Source: an uncultured Selenomonadales bacterium
Lineage (GTDB): Bacteria > Bacillota > Negativicutes > Selenomonadales > Selenomonadaceae
Length of the DNA stretch: 12,288 bases
NCBI GenBank assembly: GCA_937877655.1
Contig: CALFJC010000143.1
Coordinates: 1-12,288, forward strand
Direction of reading: 5' to 3'
Position 1 is the stretch's first letter. Every line of letters begins with the position of its first letter. Position numbers and translations under genes: made by a program. The notes beneath the pieces were generated by a model. The model worked only from the letters and a program-made list of their open reading frames with translations. It had not been told where the DNA came from and did no database searches. Below are positions 1-5,800 of this stretch, in pieces.

Positions 1-384
1 TTGCTTGTAAATGAAATCGGCAAGCCCGATGCCGCCGCCTTCCGCCGCAATTTTTGTCAACTCTTCGTTGTACATGTCGCGATAAATTTCCATTGCGTTA
101 TCGTCGCCGAAGAGTTTATTTTTCGGGACGGTTTTCCACATTTCGTTGTACATCAGCTTCAGCATAATCGCTTCAAGTTGAATGCTGGCATCTTTTATCT
201 CTTTGTTGCGCTGTGCAAGTTCTTCTTCGGTAAGAGTTTTGGCTTTGCTCGGCTGTTCAAGTTTATCTTTTGCCGCTTGCAGTTGCGCTTGAAAACTCGA
301 CTCGTCATTGAGCATTTGCGCTCCTGTCGCGCCCGTCCCCGTCGAATTCATTTGCGGCATCAAATACGCGCCGTTAATCTGCAT
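1..384 (-). CDS. flgJ: Flagellar rod-binding protein, FlgJ N-terminal type (partial, C-terminus beyond window)
   Basis: The ATG at 384 (minus strand) opens a frame of 128 codons that runs off the left edge without a stop. An AAGGAG site lies 9 bases upstream and overlaps the flgI stop codon, so the two genes are translationally linked. Residues 1-50 are polar and low in complexity (Gln, Thr, Lys and Glu rich). Residues from about 55 onward carry the rod-binding signature: LEAIMLKLMYNEMWKTVPK, then FGDD, then a helix with MYNEELTKIA and a Gly-rich GGGIGLADF. In this family the domain caps the growing rod in the periplasm. The visible part has no signal peptide, as expected for a protein exported by the flagellar type III system. 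Whether a peptidoglycan-hydrolase domain follows, as in Salmonella FlgJ, cannot be seen. Most Firmicutes versions have only the rod-binding part. Confidence 0.88.
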   Translation of the reverse strand, partial: MQINGAYLMPQMNSTGTGATGAQMLNDESSFQAQLQAAKDKLEQPSKAKTLTEEELAQRNKEIKDASIQLEAIMLKLMYNEMWKTVPKNKLFGDDNAMEIYRDMYNEELTKIAAEGGGIGLADFIYKQ

Positions 385-397
385 ATCAAATCGCTCC

Positions 398-1507
398 TTA
401 AATAATTTCCAACACGGCATGAATCGCGCCCGCCGCCTTCATTGCCTGCAAAATCGAAATGCAATCACGCGGCGTGGCTCCAACAGCATTTAATGCGCCG
501 ACAACGTCACTGACATTTGTCGTTGCGGGAAGGACAACCGAGCTGGACATTTCCTCGCGGGCATTTGTCTCGACGTTGCGAACAACCATTGACGTGCCGT
601 AAGAAAAAGGATCGGGTTGATAAGCATTTTCCTCGCGCTGAATCCGAATCGACAAGCCGCCTTGAGTTATCGCGCATTCGTCAACTGAAACATTGCCGCC
701 CATTACGATTGTACCGGTGCGCTCGTTGACGACAACTTTTGCAATGTTATCGGGGACGACGGGCAATTCCTCAATCGACGCAACGAATTGAACAATGTTG
801 GCGCGAAAATATCCCGGAATATTTATATCGACGCGACCGGGATTGGCGGCGTGTGCAACATTGCCGTAAGCCGCATTAATCGCATTTGTGATTCTCGCCG
901 CCGTTGTAAAATCTTGGCTCGCCAAACTCAAAGAAATTTGTCCGTTCCTGCCGAGATCGTCTTCCAAAGTTCTTTCGACGATTGCTCCGTTCGGAATATT
1001 GCCCGCTGTCGGGAAATTTTTTTGCGCACGATTATTTCTTTGCCCCGCTAAAAATCCGCCCGTCGAAACCGAGCCTTGCGCAACCGCGTAAACGTCACCG
1101 TTCGCCGCCCGCAAAGGAGTTTGCAAAAGTACTCCGCCTTGAATGCTGTCGGCGTCGCCCATTGAACTTACGGTAACGTCAATCGTATCGCCTTCGCGGA
1201 CAAAAGGCGGCAAAGTCGCAGTAACCATAACCGCCGCAACGTTATCCGTATCCAGCTCCGCCGCGTTAATCGTTATCCCGAAATTTTTAAGCAGAGAAAC
1301 CGTCGATTGAATCATCTGCCAAGTGTCGTCGGAATCGCCCGTGCCCGGCAAGCCCACTACCAAACCGTAACCCATAAGTTGGTTGCTCCTCACACCCTGA
1401 ACTTTGGCAATATCTTTAATCCTTGTAATTGCCGACTCTGCGAAGACCGTTGAAGTCATCAGCGCAAGGCAAGCTATCAGCGTCGCGATTGTAAAAATTT
1501 TTTTCAT
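398..1507 (-). CDS. flgI: Flagellar P-ring protein FlgI
   Basis: This 369-residue protein forms the P ring around the flagellar rod in the peptidoglycan layer. The start at 1507 is chosen because a strong GGAGGTGA site precedes it and because it gives a clean Sec signal peptide: MKKIF, a hydrophobic stretch, then cleavage after VFA near residue 23. A longer in-frame opening to 1744 would overlap the upstream gene and lacks these features. The mature N-terminus has the FlgI hallmarks RIKDIAKVQGVR and GYGLVVGLPGTGDS. The C-terminus, with VGALNAVGATPRDCISIL and a MKAAGAIHAVLEII end, is also typical. Length matches the family (about 365). It lies between two small unknown genes and flgJ in the flagellar operon. 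A 7-bp-period repeat lies just upstream of its ribosome binding site. Identification is secure from family motifs. Confidence 0.97.
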   Translation of the reverse strand: MKKIFTIATLIACLALMTSTVFAESAITRIKDIAKVQGVRSNQLMGYGLVVGLPGTGDSDDTWQMIQSTVSLLKNFGITINAAELDTDNVAAVMVTATLPPFVREGDTIDVTVSSMGDADSIQGGVLLQTPLRAANGDVYAVAQGSVSTGGFLAGQRNNRAQKNFPTAGNIPNGAIVERTLEDDLGRNGQISLSLASQDFTTAARITNAINAAYGNVAHAANPGRVDINIPGYFRANIVQFVASIEELPVVPDNIAKVVVNERTGTIVMGGNVSVDECAITQGGLSIRIQREENAYQPDPFSYGTSMVVRNVETNAREEMSSSVVLPATTNVSDVVGALNAVGATPRDCISILQAMKAAGAIHAVLEII

Positions 1508-1523
1508 AACTTCACCTCCGAAA

Positions 1524-1551
1524 AACAATTCCTCATTCTTTATTCCTAATT
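1524..1551. repeat. Degenerate 7-bp tandem repeat upstream of flgI
   Basis: Four consecutive heptamers on the plus strand read AACAATT, CCTCATT, CTTTATT and CCTAATT, all in exact 7-base phase and sharing a terminal ATT. The array fills most of the 49-bp gap between the small upstream gene and flgI and ends about 10 bases before the flgI ribosome binding site. A similar array lies upstream of the ABC gene (12172-12206). Heptamer arrays of this type (STRR sequences) are known from cyanobacterial intergenic regions. Any role here is unknown. Confidence 0.6.
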
Positions 1552-1556
1552 GCTTT

Positions 1557-1775
1557 TCAGACTGCGCGGGCGGTTTTAAAATCATCTTCCGTGACTTCCT
1601 CGAAATTTTCTGCGACAAAGCGAACGCCGTAACGATACCAATCGTCGCCTTCGTCAAAAATAGCCCAAGCCTCACCAAATTCATCATGAAATTTTCTTGC
1701 CTTGTAATAATTTCCGGTGATAAGTGAAACTTCTTGGCGGTCATCGCCTGTAAATTTAAGTAACATTTTTCTCAT
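1557..1775 (-). CDS. Small acidic hypothetical protein inside the flagellar operon
   Basis: I do not recognise this 72-residue protein. It is acidic and rich in aromatic residues, with GNYYKARKFHDEFGEAW in the middle and DDWYRYGVRFVAENFEEV toward the end. It has no signal peptide or membrane segment, so it is probably cytosolic. The ATG at 1775 overlaps the end of the upstream gene by 20 bases. A second ATG three codons later (1766) is possible and has a GAG just upstream. No strong ribosome binding site is visible, so translation is probably coupled to the upstream gene. Its WYRY motif resembles the WYKC and WYQC motifs of the adjacent protein, which suggests a shared fold or an old duplication, but the similarity is short. 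Its placement between flgH and flgI suggests co-expression with ring components. Function unknown. Confidence 0.7.
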   Translation of the reverse strand: MRKMLLKFTGDDRQEVSLITGNYYKARKFHDEFGEAWAIFDEGDDWYRYGVRFVAENFEEVTEDDFKTARAV

Positions 1776-2130
1776 TCCATTCTTTGATTTTAAATTCGAT
1801 TTTACCGATATTTGCGCACTGATACCAATGAATTTCTTTGATTTTTTCCTCTGTGCCGTTGGTTACGACAGCCGTGCCGCGACACTTGTACCAGTCTTGA
1901 GCTTGAGTTTTCTCGCCGTTCGGGAGCAAATATTTGTTAATAAGACGCTGAACGTCACGAATATTTTCGCCCTCAGCTATAACTTTTACGCCTGTAACGG
2001 TTGAACCTTTCTTTAGGAACAATTCGCTGTCTTTCAGCGGTTTTTCTGTCTGCACGAAAAATTTTTTTGCCATCGCGCTCAAGTCTTGCGGCAAAACAAA
2101 TTTTTCGCTGATTTTAATTTCGTTATCCAT
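1756..2130 (-). CDS. Hypothetical protein between flgH and flgI
   Basis: I do not recognise this 124-residue protein. It has no signal peptide and is rich in Lys and Glu. The second half contains two similar aromatic-Cys motifs, QDWYKCRGTAVV and IHWYQCANIGKIEF, each followed by a likely beta strand. A segment around residues 40-66 (KKGSTVTGVKVIAEGENI, then RDVQRLI) looks like a small folded unit. The start codon follows the flgH stop TGA by one base. Upstream is pyrimidine-rich flgH coding sequence with no Shine-Dalgarno match, so translation is likely coupled to flgH. The paired WYxC cysteines could bind metal, but that is speculative. Its position in the operon suggests a role linked to flagella or simply co-transcription. 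Confidence 0.75.
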   Translation of the reverse strand: MDNEIKISEKFVLPQDLSAMAKKFFVQTEKPLKDSELFLKKGSTVTGVKVIAEGENIRDVQRLINKYLLPNGEKTQAQDWYKCRGTAVVTNGTEEKIKEIHWYQCANIGKIEFKIKEWNEKNVT

Positions 2131-2131
2131 A

Positions 2132-2710
2132 TCAGAAGAGGAAGTTGAAAATTTGCGTCAAAATGCCCTGCCGCTGTTTGGCATTGAGAGGACCTTTGCC
2201 GTCAAATTTAATTGTGGCGTCGGCAACTTTCGTTGAAGGAACCGTGTTGTTCATTGTCACATCATCACGGCGAATCACTCCGCGCAGAGTAATTTTGTGT
2301 TCGTCGCGGTTTTGCCAAATGGATTGAGTGCCTTCGACAATCATATTATCATTGGGCAAAACTTCAACGACAGTAACGGTTATTTGCCCGCTGTATCTGT
2401 TCGTGTCGGTTGCGGAGCCGTTGGCTTGGAAATTATCGGAGCCGCTCGCCGAAAATGCACGAATGAAATCGAAAATGCCCGTGCCTGTTCCAACGCTTAT
2501 CGAACCGGATTTTGAATTCGTGCGAGCTTTCGTAGCGGTTTGTGTTGTCGATTCGTTAATTACAATCGTTAAAATATCTCCGACGTTGCGCGCCTTTTTA
2601 TCGGAGTACCAACTCCAGTTGCCGTTATCAACCCACAAAGATTTTGCCTCAACCGCGCCGCCTGCAAATAAAAATGTTGCAACCAAAATTGCCGCAAAAA
2701 ATTTTTTCAT
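2132..2710 (-). CDS. flgH: Flagellar L-ring protein FlgH
   Basis: This 192-residue protein is the outer-membrane L ring of the flagellar basal body. The start at 2710 follows a strong AGGAGGTGA site 10 bases upstream. The signal peptide (MKKFFAAILVATFLFAGG) is followed by VEAKS, a signal peptidase I type site near residue 22. FlgH hallmarks are LWVDNGNWSWYSDKKAR, NVGDILTIVINESTT, the YSGQITVTVVEVLPNDNMIVEG block, then RGVIRRDDV and the C-terminal GILTQIFNFLF. Classical FlgH is a lipoprotein of about 220-230 residues. Here no cysteine occurs anywhere, so it cannot be lipidated in that way, and it is somewhat short. It lies downstream of flgA with a 97-bp gap that holds a G-rich heptamer array. 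Confidence 0.96.
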   Translation of the reverse strand: MKKFFAAILVATFLFAGGAVEAKSLWVDNGNWSWYSDKKARNVGDILTIVINESTTQTATKARTNSKSGSISVGTGTGIFDFIRAFSASGSDNFQANGSATDTNRYSGQITVTVVEVLPNDNMIVEGTQSIWQNRDEHKITLRGVIRRDDVTMNNTVPSTKVADATIKFDGKGPLNAKQRQGILTQIFNFLF

Positions 2711-2769
2711 CTATGTCGTCACCTCCTATTAAAAAATTTTCTACGTAAAAACACGGGTAGTGAGAAACC

Positions 2770-2797
2770 TTTCCCATTTCCCTTTTCCCATATCCCT
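2770..2797 (-). repeat. Heptamer array with four-tract G-quadruplex motif upstream of flgH
   Basis: On the plus strand four 7-bp units follow each other (TTTCCCA, TTTCCCT, TTTCCCA, TATCCCT). On the minus strand, the flgH sense strand, this gives four GGG tracts at 2773-2775, 2780-2782, 2787-2789 and 2794-2796, each separated by exactly four bases. That fits the standard G3-loop pattern for an intramolecular quadruplex in mRNA or the non-template strand. It sits in the flgA-flgH gap, about 60 bases before the flgH start. It could influence flgH expression relative to flgA, or be a neutral short tandem repeat. Confidence 0.65.
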
Positions 2798-2807
2798 TAC
2801 AAAAAAG

Positions 2808-3515
2808 TTAAAGTTTCACTTCGACAGTATGAGAATCAATGACTTTCGCCGACAAAATTTTTTCCGAAGTCTCATTCTTGACTTTGACAATCGAGCCGAT
2901 TCGCCCGCGAGTCAAAACAATTCCCGAAGCCGTCACTTTTACTCCGTGATAATTTACAATGATCGTAACGCGCTGACTCGGATTAACGGCTATCGGTTGT
3001 TGAAAATAATTCAGCGAGACAGGCGAACCTGCGCGGACAAATCTGTGCGGAACCAAACCTTCAAGCTCGGAAGTTTCCTTGACATATTCGTTGCGCCCGT
3101 CAATCGCAATTTCCGCAAGATGAAAATCGCTCGCCGTCACGGCAACTTCAATTCTTAAATCGTGATTGGCGACAAGTACCGTGTCATAAACTTTGACTTT
3201 TGCCGTGAAACTCATTGTTCGATAAGCGCGCCCGTTCACAAAAATTATCGTTCTAACAGGCGTTAAGCTGACATAATTTATCGCCGTCGGTATCTCCGCC
3301 TTAACGTCAACGACGCCTTCCGGCAATTTTATGTCTGTCGGATATTGATTGAAAAAAATTTCGTGTCGCCGATATTCTCCGCGCTCGGCAAGTGCATTTT
3401 CCAAAGCTTCCAACGCGATTGAATGAAGTTCCGCGCCCGTTATCGTATATGCAAAAGCTCGCGGCGTCAAACCGAAAAATAAAATCAACGCCGCGAGTAA
3501 AAAAATTTTTCTCAT
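2808..3515 (-). CDS. flgA: Flagellar basal-body P-ring assembly chaperone FlgA
   Basis: This 235-residue periplasmic protein is expected to chaperone FlgI during P-ring formation. It has a Sec signal peptide with cleavage likely after AFA (residue 22). It has the usual FlgA layout: an N-terminal alpha/beta part (about 25-110), an SAF-like domain (about 112-172, with DLRIEVAVTASDF, then LVPHRFVRAGSPV) and a C-terminal beta domain (about 175-235) with GRIGSIVKVKN and a closing VIDSHTVEVKL. The start at 3515 is six bases from the flgG stop. No Shine-Dalgarno is visible in the flgG tail, so translation is probably coupled to flgG. Placement directly after flgG and before flgH is common in diderm Firmicutes flagellar clusters. 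The call rests on the domain pattern and context together. Confidence 0.93.
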   Translation of the reverse strand: MRKIFLLAALILFFGLTPRAFAYTITGAELHSIALEALENALAERGEYRRHEIFFNQYPTDIKLPEGVVDVKAEIPTAINYVSLTPVRTIIFVNGRAYRTMSFTAKVKVYDTVLVANHDLRIEVAVTASDFHLAEIAIDGRNEYVKETSELEGLVPHRFVRAGSPVSLNYFQQPIAVNPSQRVTIIVNYHGVKVTASGIVLTRGRIGSIVKVKNETSEKILSAKVIDSHTVEVKL

Positions 3516-3521
3516 GTTAAA

Positions 3522-4313
3522 TTATCGTTTCAACTGATTGGCAATCTCAAGCATCGAGTCCGAAGTTGTGACTGCCTTTGAATTGGATTCATAAGCGCGT
3601 TGCGCAACAATCATGTTGACCATTTCCTCAACGATTTGCACGCCCGACATTTCCAAAGTATTCTGCGCCAAAACGCCCGCGCCGTCTGAACCGGGCTCGC
3701 TTTCAATCGGAGCACCCGAAGCCGAAGTTTCCAAGAAAAGATTTTTGCCGTAAGCGTAAAGTCCTTCGGGATTGATGAAACGAACCAAAGTTATCTGTCC
3801 GATTTCGGTTTGATCCCCGCCCGAAGGAGTATCCGAAACTCTTCCGTCCGAACTGATAACGACGCTGTCAACTGTTGCATTTTCATCGAGAGTAATGTTG
3901 GGAATGAAAAGATAACCTTCGCTTGTCACAAGTCGGCGATTTGAATCGACTTTGAAGGAGCCGTCGCGTGTGTAAGCCGTCGTTCCGTCGGGCAGTTGCA
4001 CTTGGAAGAAACCTTCGCCCTGAATACCGACATCAAGAGGACGATCCGTCGTCTGCAAAGGACCTTGCGTAAAAATTCTGTTCGTAGCGGCGACGCGCAC
4101 GCCCAAGCCGATTTGCAAGCCTTGAGGATATTGCGTGCCGTTGCCCGAAGTGCCGCCCGCGTCGCGCAGAGTTTGATAAAGCAAATCTTGGAACTCGGCA
4201 CGAACTTTTTTGTTGCCGTAGCTGTTGACGTTGGCGATATTGTGAGCCACAACGTCCATATTCGTCTGCTGCGCCTTCATGCCCGACGCCGCCGACCAAA
4301 GCGATCTCATCAT
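3522..4313 (-). CDS. flgG: Flagellar basal-body distal rod protein FlgG
   Basis: This 263-residue protein is an axial component exported through the flagellar type III apparatus; it forms the distal rod. The N-terminal rod helix (MMRSLWSAASGM, then NMDVVAHNIANVN) and the C-terminal helix (IVEEMVNMIVAQRAYESNSKAV, described as residues 228-248) are the paired hallmarks of the family. The middle has GEGFFQVQLPDGTTAYTRDG at about 99-118. Length matches FlgG (about 260). Two tandem ATGs are present at 4313 and 4310, with AAGGAG 11 bases ahead of the first. It is the first gene of the operon. No flgF lies upstream, because the next gene is divergent. A sigma-D-like promoter is placed just upstream. 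Confidence 0.97.
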   Translation of the reverse strand: MMRSLWSAASGMKAQQTNMDVVAHNIANVNSYGNKKVRAEFQDLLYQTLRDAGGTSGNGTQYPQGLQIGLGVRVAATNRIFTQGPLQTTDRPLDVGIQGEGFFQVQLPDGTTAYTRDGSFKVDSNRRLVTSEGYLFIPNITLDENATVDSVVISSDGRVSDTPSGGDQTEIGQITLVRFINPEGLYAYGKNLFLETSASGAPIESEPGSDGAGVLAQNTLEMSGVQIVEEMVNMIVAQRAYESNSKAVTTSDSMLEIANQLKR

Positions 4314-4357
4314 AAAAAATGCATCTCCTTATATTTTTTAGATTGCTTACAAAATTT

Positions 4358-4384
4358 ATATCGGCAAGATTTTATTCTGCATTA
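4358..4384 (-). promoter_or_regulatory. Sigma-D/FliA-like promoter of the flgG operon
   Basis: Reading the minus strand, TAAT (4384-4381) is followed after exactly 15 bases by GCCGATAT (4365-4358). The Bacillus sigma-D consensus is TAAA, 14-16 bases, GCCGATAT, so the -10 is exact and the -35 has one mismatch. The predicted transcript start near 4350 leaves a leader of about 36 bases with the flgG ribosome binding site. The -10 also contains a TATAAA-like stretch that a housekeeping sigma factor might use. No experimental evidence is available. Confidence 0.6.
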
Positions 4385-4445
4385 AAAATTTTTGCAAGCG
4401 CAAATAAAAAAAATCCCGATTTGCCATAAGAATTTCAGCGTGTGT

Positions 4446-4454
4446 TGATATAAT
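4446..4454 (+). promoter_or_regulatory. Extended -10 promoter of the 3D-domain protein gene
   Basis: A TG followed by one base and a perfect TATAAT (4449-4454) lies 39 bases upstream of the ATG at 4493. A good -35 at 16-18 bases is absent; TTGCCA at 4421 is too far. The extended -10 is therefore the main support. The position fits a leader of about 30 bases. Confidence 0.55.
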
Positions 4455-4492
4455 CGCCGAAAATTAAGAAACGATTAAATGAGGTGACGAAA

Positions 4493-5470
4493 ATGAAGTT
4501 AAGGCGAGTTCTTGCAACGCTGATTCTGATTCTCGCCGTAAGTTTTTCGAGTCTTTGCTCGGCGGCAGCGTTGAAATACGGCGACAAGGGCGAGGCGGTT
4601 AAGGAGATTCAAACTTATTTGATTGCACAAAATCTCTTGCATGTGGCGGCGGACGGAGTTTACGGCTCGGCGACGGTCAATGCGATAAAAGATTTTCAAA
4701 GCGCACTCGGTCTTGAGGCGGACGGAGTGTGCGGCGCAGAAACTTATAAAATTTTGCGGGCGGCGGCTTTTGATGAAATTAATATCAACACCTTTAAGCT
4801 CGGCGATTACGTTCCCGATTACGAACTTGAAATTGACGGCGTTGAAATTGACACTCCAAAAAGTTCGGGCGCGACAATCGGCTCGGTTCTTAGTGCGGTT
4901 TCAACAGTCAAGGAAGTTGCACAATATGCGGGCGTCGGCGACGTGATTAAGTTCGGCATGCAGGGCGACGGCGTTGTTGATTTGCAAAACAAATTGATTG
5001 AACACGGTTTTTATGACGGCGAAGCGGACGGAGTTTGTGATTCAAGTACGGTTGACGCGCTGAAAGATTTTCAAAAAAGTCGCGGACTCACGGCGGACGG
5101 CATTTGCGGCAGAAGAACTTATTCGGCTTTCAACGGAGAAGACTCCTACGATTTCAGCAACGCGGATTTTTACGGCATCCCGAATTGCGCCAGAGTTGTG
5201 CGCGTCGAGGCGACGGCTTACAGCAGAATGGAGCCCGGCATGAGTGATTACACGGCTCTTGGAACTTTTTGTCAACGCGGCGTCATTGCAACCGATCCTT
5301 ACTTTATCCCGCTCGGAACGAAAGTTTTCATTCCCGGTTACGGCTATGCAGTTGCGGAAGATACGGGCGGCGCAATTATCGGAAATAAAATTGATGTCGC
5401 GTTCGATACCGTCGGCGAGTGCTACGAATTCGGCAGACAATGGATCGACCTTTACATTATCGAAGACTAA
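4493..5470 (+). CDS. Secreted cell-wall protein with two peptidoglycan-binding repeats and a 3D catalytic domain
   Basis: The 325-residue product has a Sec signal peptide (basic MKLRR, hydrophobic core, cleavage near residues 23-26). Two PG_binding_1 repeats follow, at about 27-88 (KYGDKGEAVKEIQTYL, then DGVYGSATVNAIKDFQ) and 152-212 (GMQGDGVVDLQNKLIE, then DGVCDSSTVDALKDFQ). The C-terminus (about 236-325) is a 3D domain named for its three aspartates, here probably D290, D301 and D305 in EDTGG, NKIDV and FDT. Such domains, related to MltA and Sps/YabE proteins, are thought to act as lytic transglycosylases on peptidoglycan. ATG 4493 is preferred over GTG 4484 because GAGGTGA ends five bases before it. 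The gene is divergent from flgG and ends at a terminator. Substrate and exact cleavage are not proven by sequence; a role in wall turnover or flagellar passage is possible. Confidence 0.92.
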   Translation: MKLRRVLATLILILAVSFSSLCSAAALKYGDKGEAVKEIQTYLIAQNLLHVAADGVYGSATVNAIKDFQSALGLEADGVCGAETYKILRAAAFDEININTFKLGDYVPDYELEIDGVEIDTPKSSGATIGSVLSAVSTVKEVAQYAGVGDVIKFGMQGDGVVDLQNKLIEHGFYDGEADGVCDSSTVDALKDFQKSRGLTADGICGRRTYSAFNGEDSYDFSNADFYGIPNCARVVRVEATAYSRMEPGMSDYTALGTFCQRGVIATDPYFIPLGTKVFIPGYGYAVAEDTGGAIIGNKIDVAFDTVGECYEFGRQWIDLYIIED

Positions 5471-5509
5471 AAAAAATTTCCCCCGACCGAGTGACGGGGA
5501 TTTTTTTTT
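5471..5509 (+). terminator. Rho-independent terminator after the 3D-domain gene
   Basis: A CCCCG stem (5481-5485) pairs with CGGGG (5495-5499) around a nine-base loop. It is followed by nine Ts after one A (5501-5509), and an A run precedes it that could extend the pairing. It begins directly after the stop codon. Good match to an intrinsic terminator on the plus strand. Confidence 0.85.
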
Positions 5510-5746
5510 GCAAACTCACTTAAACCTGTTGCCGTTGCGAGATATTTCATCGGCGTTTTCACAAGCAGAAAACTTTTTATCATTGAAAAATTTTTCCACG
5601 TGAACTTCTTCGCGAGCTTATCTCGTGGAGATTAATTTTTCATTTCGTAAAGCGTTTTGAATGTCGCTGAACTGCGTATAAAATTCGTCATCCTTGTTAC
5701 GTACCGCCGAATGGAAATTTTTATTTTTTGCCGTAAGGATTCTTTC
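5510..5746. other. Gene-free interval between two terminators
   Basis: Apart from the methyltransferase relic there is no intact gene here. An imperfect inverted repeat pairs 5596-5603 (CCACGTGA) with 5621-5628 (TCTCGTGG), seven of eight bases, around a 17-base spacer; it overlaps the relic's stop codon. No tRNA, promoter or ribosome binding site stands out. The interval looks like decaying former coding sequence between convergent units. Confidence 0.55.
5618..5734 (-). pseudogene. 5' relic of an EcoRI-type adenine-specific DNA methyltransferase gene
   Basis: On the minus strand, 38 codons from 5734 to a TAA at 5618-5620 read TAKNKNFHSAVRNKDDEF followed by YTQFSDIQNALRNEKL and ISTR. This matches the N-terminal signature of EcoRI-family N6-adenine methyltransferases, which start with MxNKNLHxAKxxKNDEFYTQ, then DI and an acidic or polar helix. 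The first codon is ACG, where the family would have ATG, so the start appears mutated. The catalytic and SAM-binding parts that should follow are missing. The same frame continues for 33 further codons to a TGA at 5516 (AREEVHVEKFFNDKKF and onward), but I do not recognise that part. The relic suggests a lost restriction-modification or phage-related gene. Confidence rests on a single conserved motif. Confidence 0.6.
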
Positions 5747-5781
5747 AAAAAAAATTAACCGCTCCAAACTTCGGAGCGGTT
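5747..5781 (-). terminator. Rho-independent terminator of the GH32 gene
   Basis: A perfect 9-bp stem (AACCGCTCC at 5757-5765 with GGAGCGGTT at 5773-5781) encloses a seven-base loop. On the minus strand it is followed by an AA and a run of eight Ts (from 5754 down). It begins about 20 bases past the GH32 stop. The plus-strand side has only four Ts, so it may work weakly in both directions. Confidence 0.9.
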
Positions 5782-5800
5782 TTAGTGATGATTTTATGAC

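Noticed and set aside
1..405. A 134-codon plus-strand frame at the left edge
   Set aside because: It is antisense to the flgJ-like reading frame, which has a ribosome binding site and a clear rod-binding domain.
1508..1744. A 79-residue N-terminal extension of FlgI
   Set aside because: It overlaps the small upstream gene, lacks a ribosome binding site, and would bury the signal peptide. The start at 1507 has GGAGGTGA.
1524..2797. Heptamer repeats as a CRISPR array
   Set aside because: The units are 7 bases with no spacers and no cas genes nearby.
4313..4325. A four-codon leader peptide (ATG CAT TTT TTA TGA) overlapping the flgG start
   Set aside because: Its ATG directly abuts GGAG with no spacing, so it is unlikely to be initiated. 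The flgG ATG is at a usable distance from the same site.
5596..5628. Inverted repeat in the 5510-5746 interval as a terminator
   Set aside because: It has a mismatch and a 17-base spacer, and no clean T run follows on either strand.
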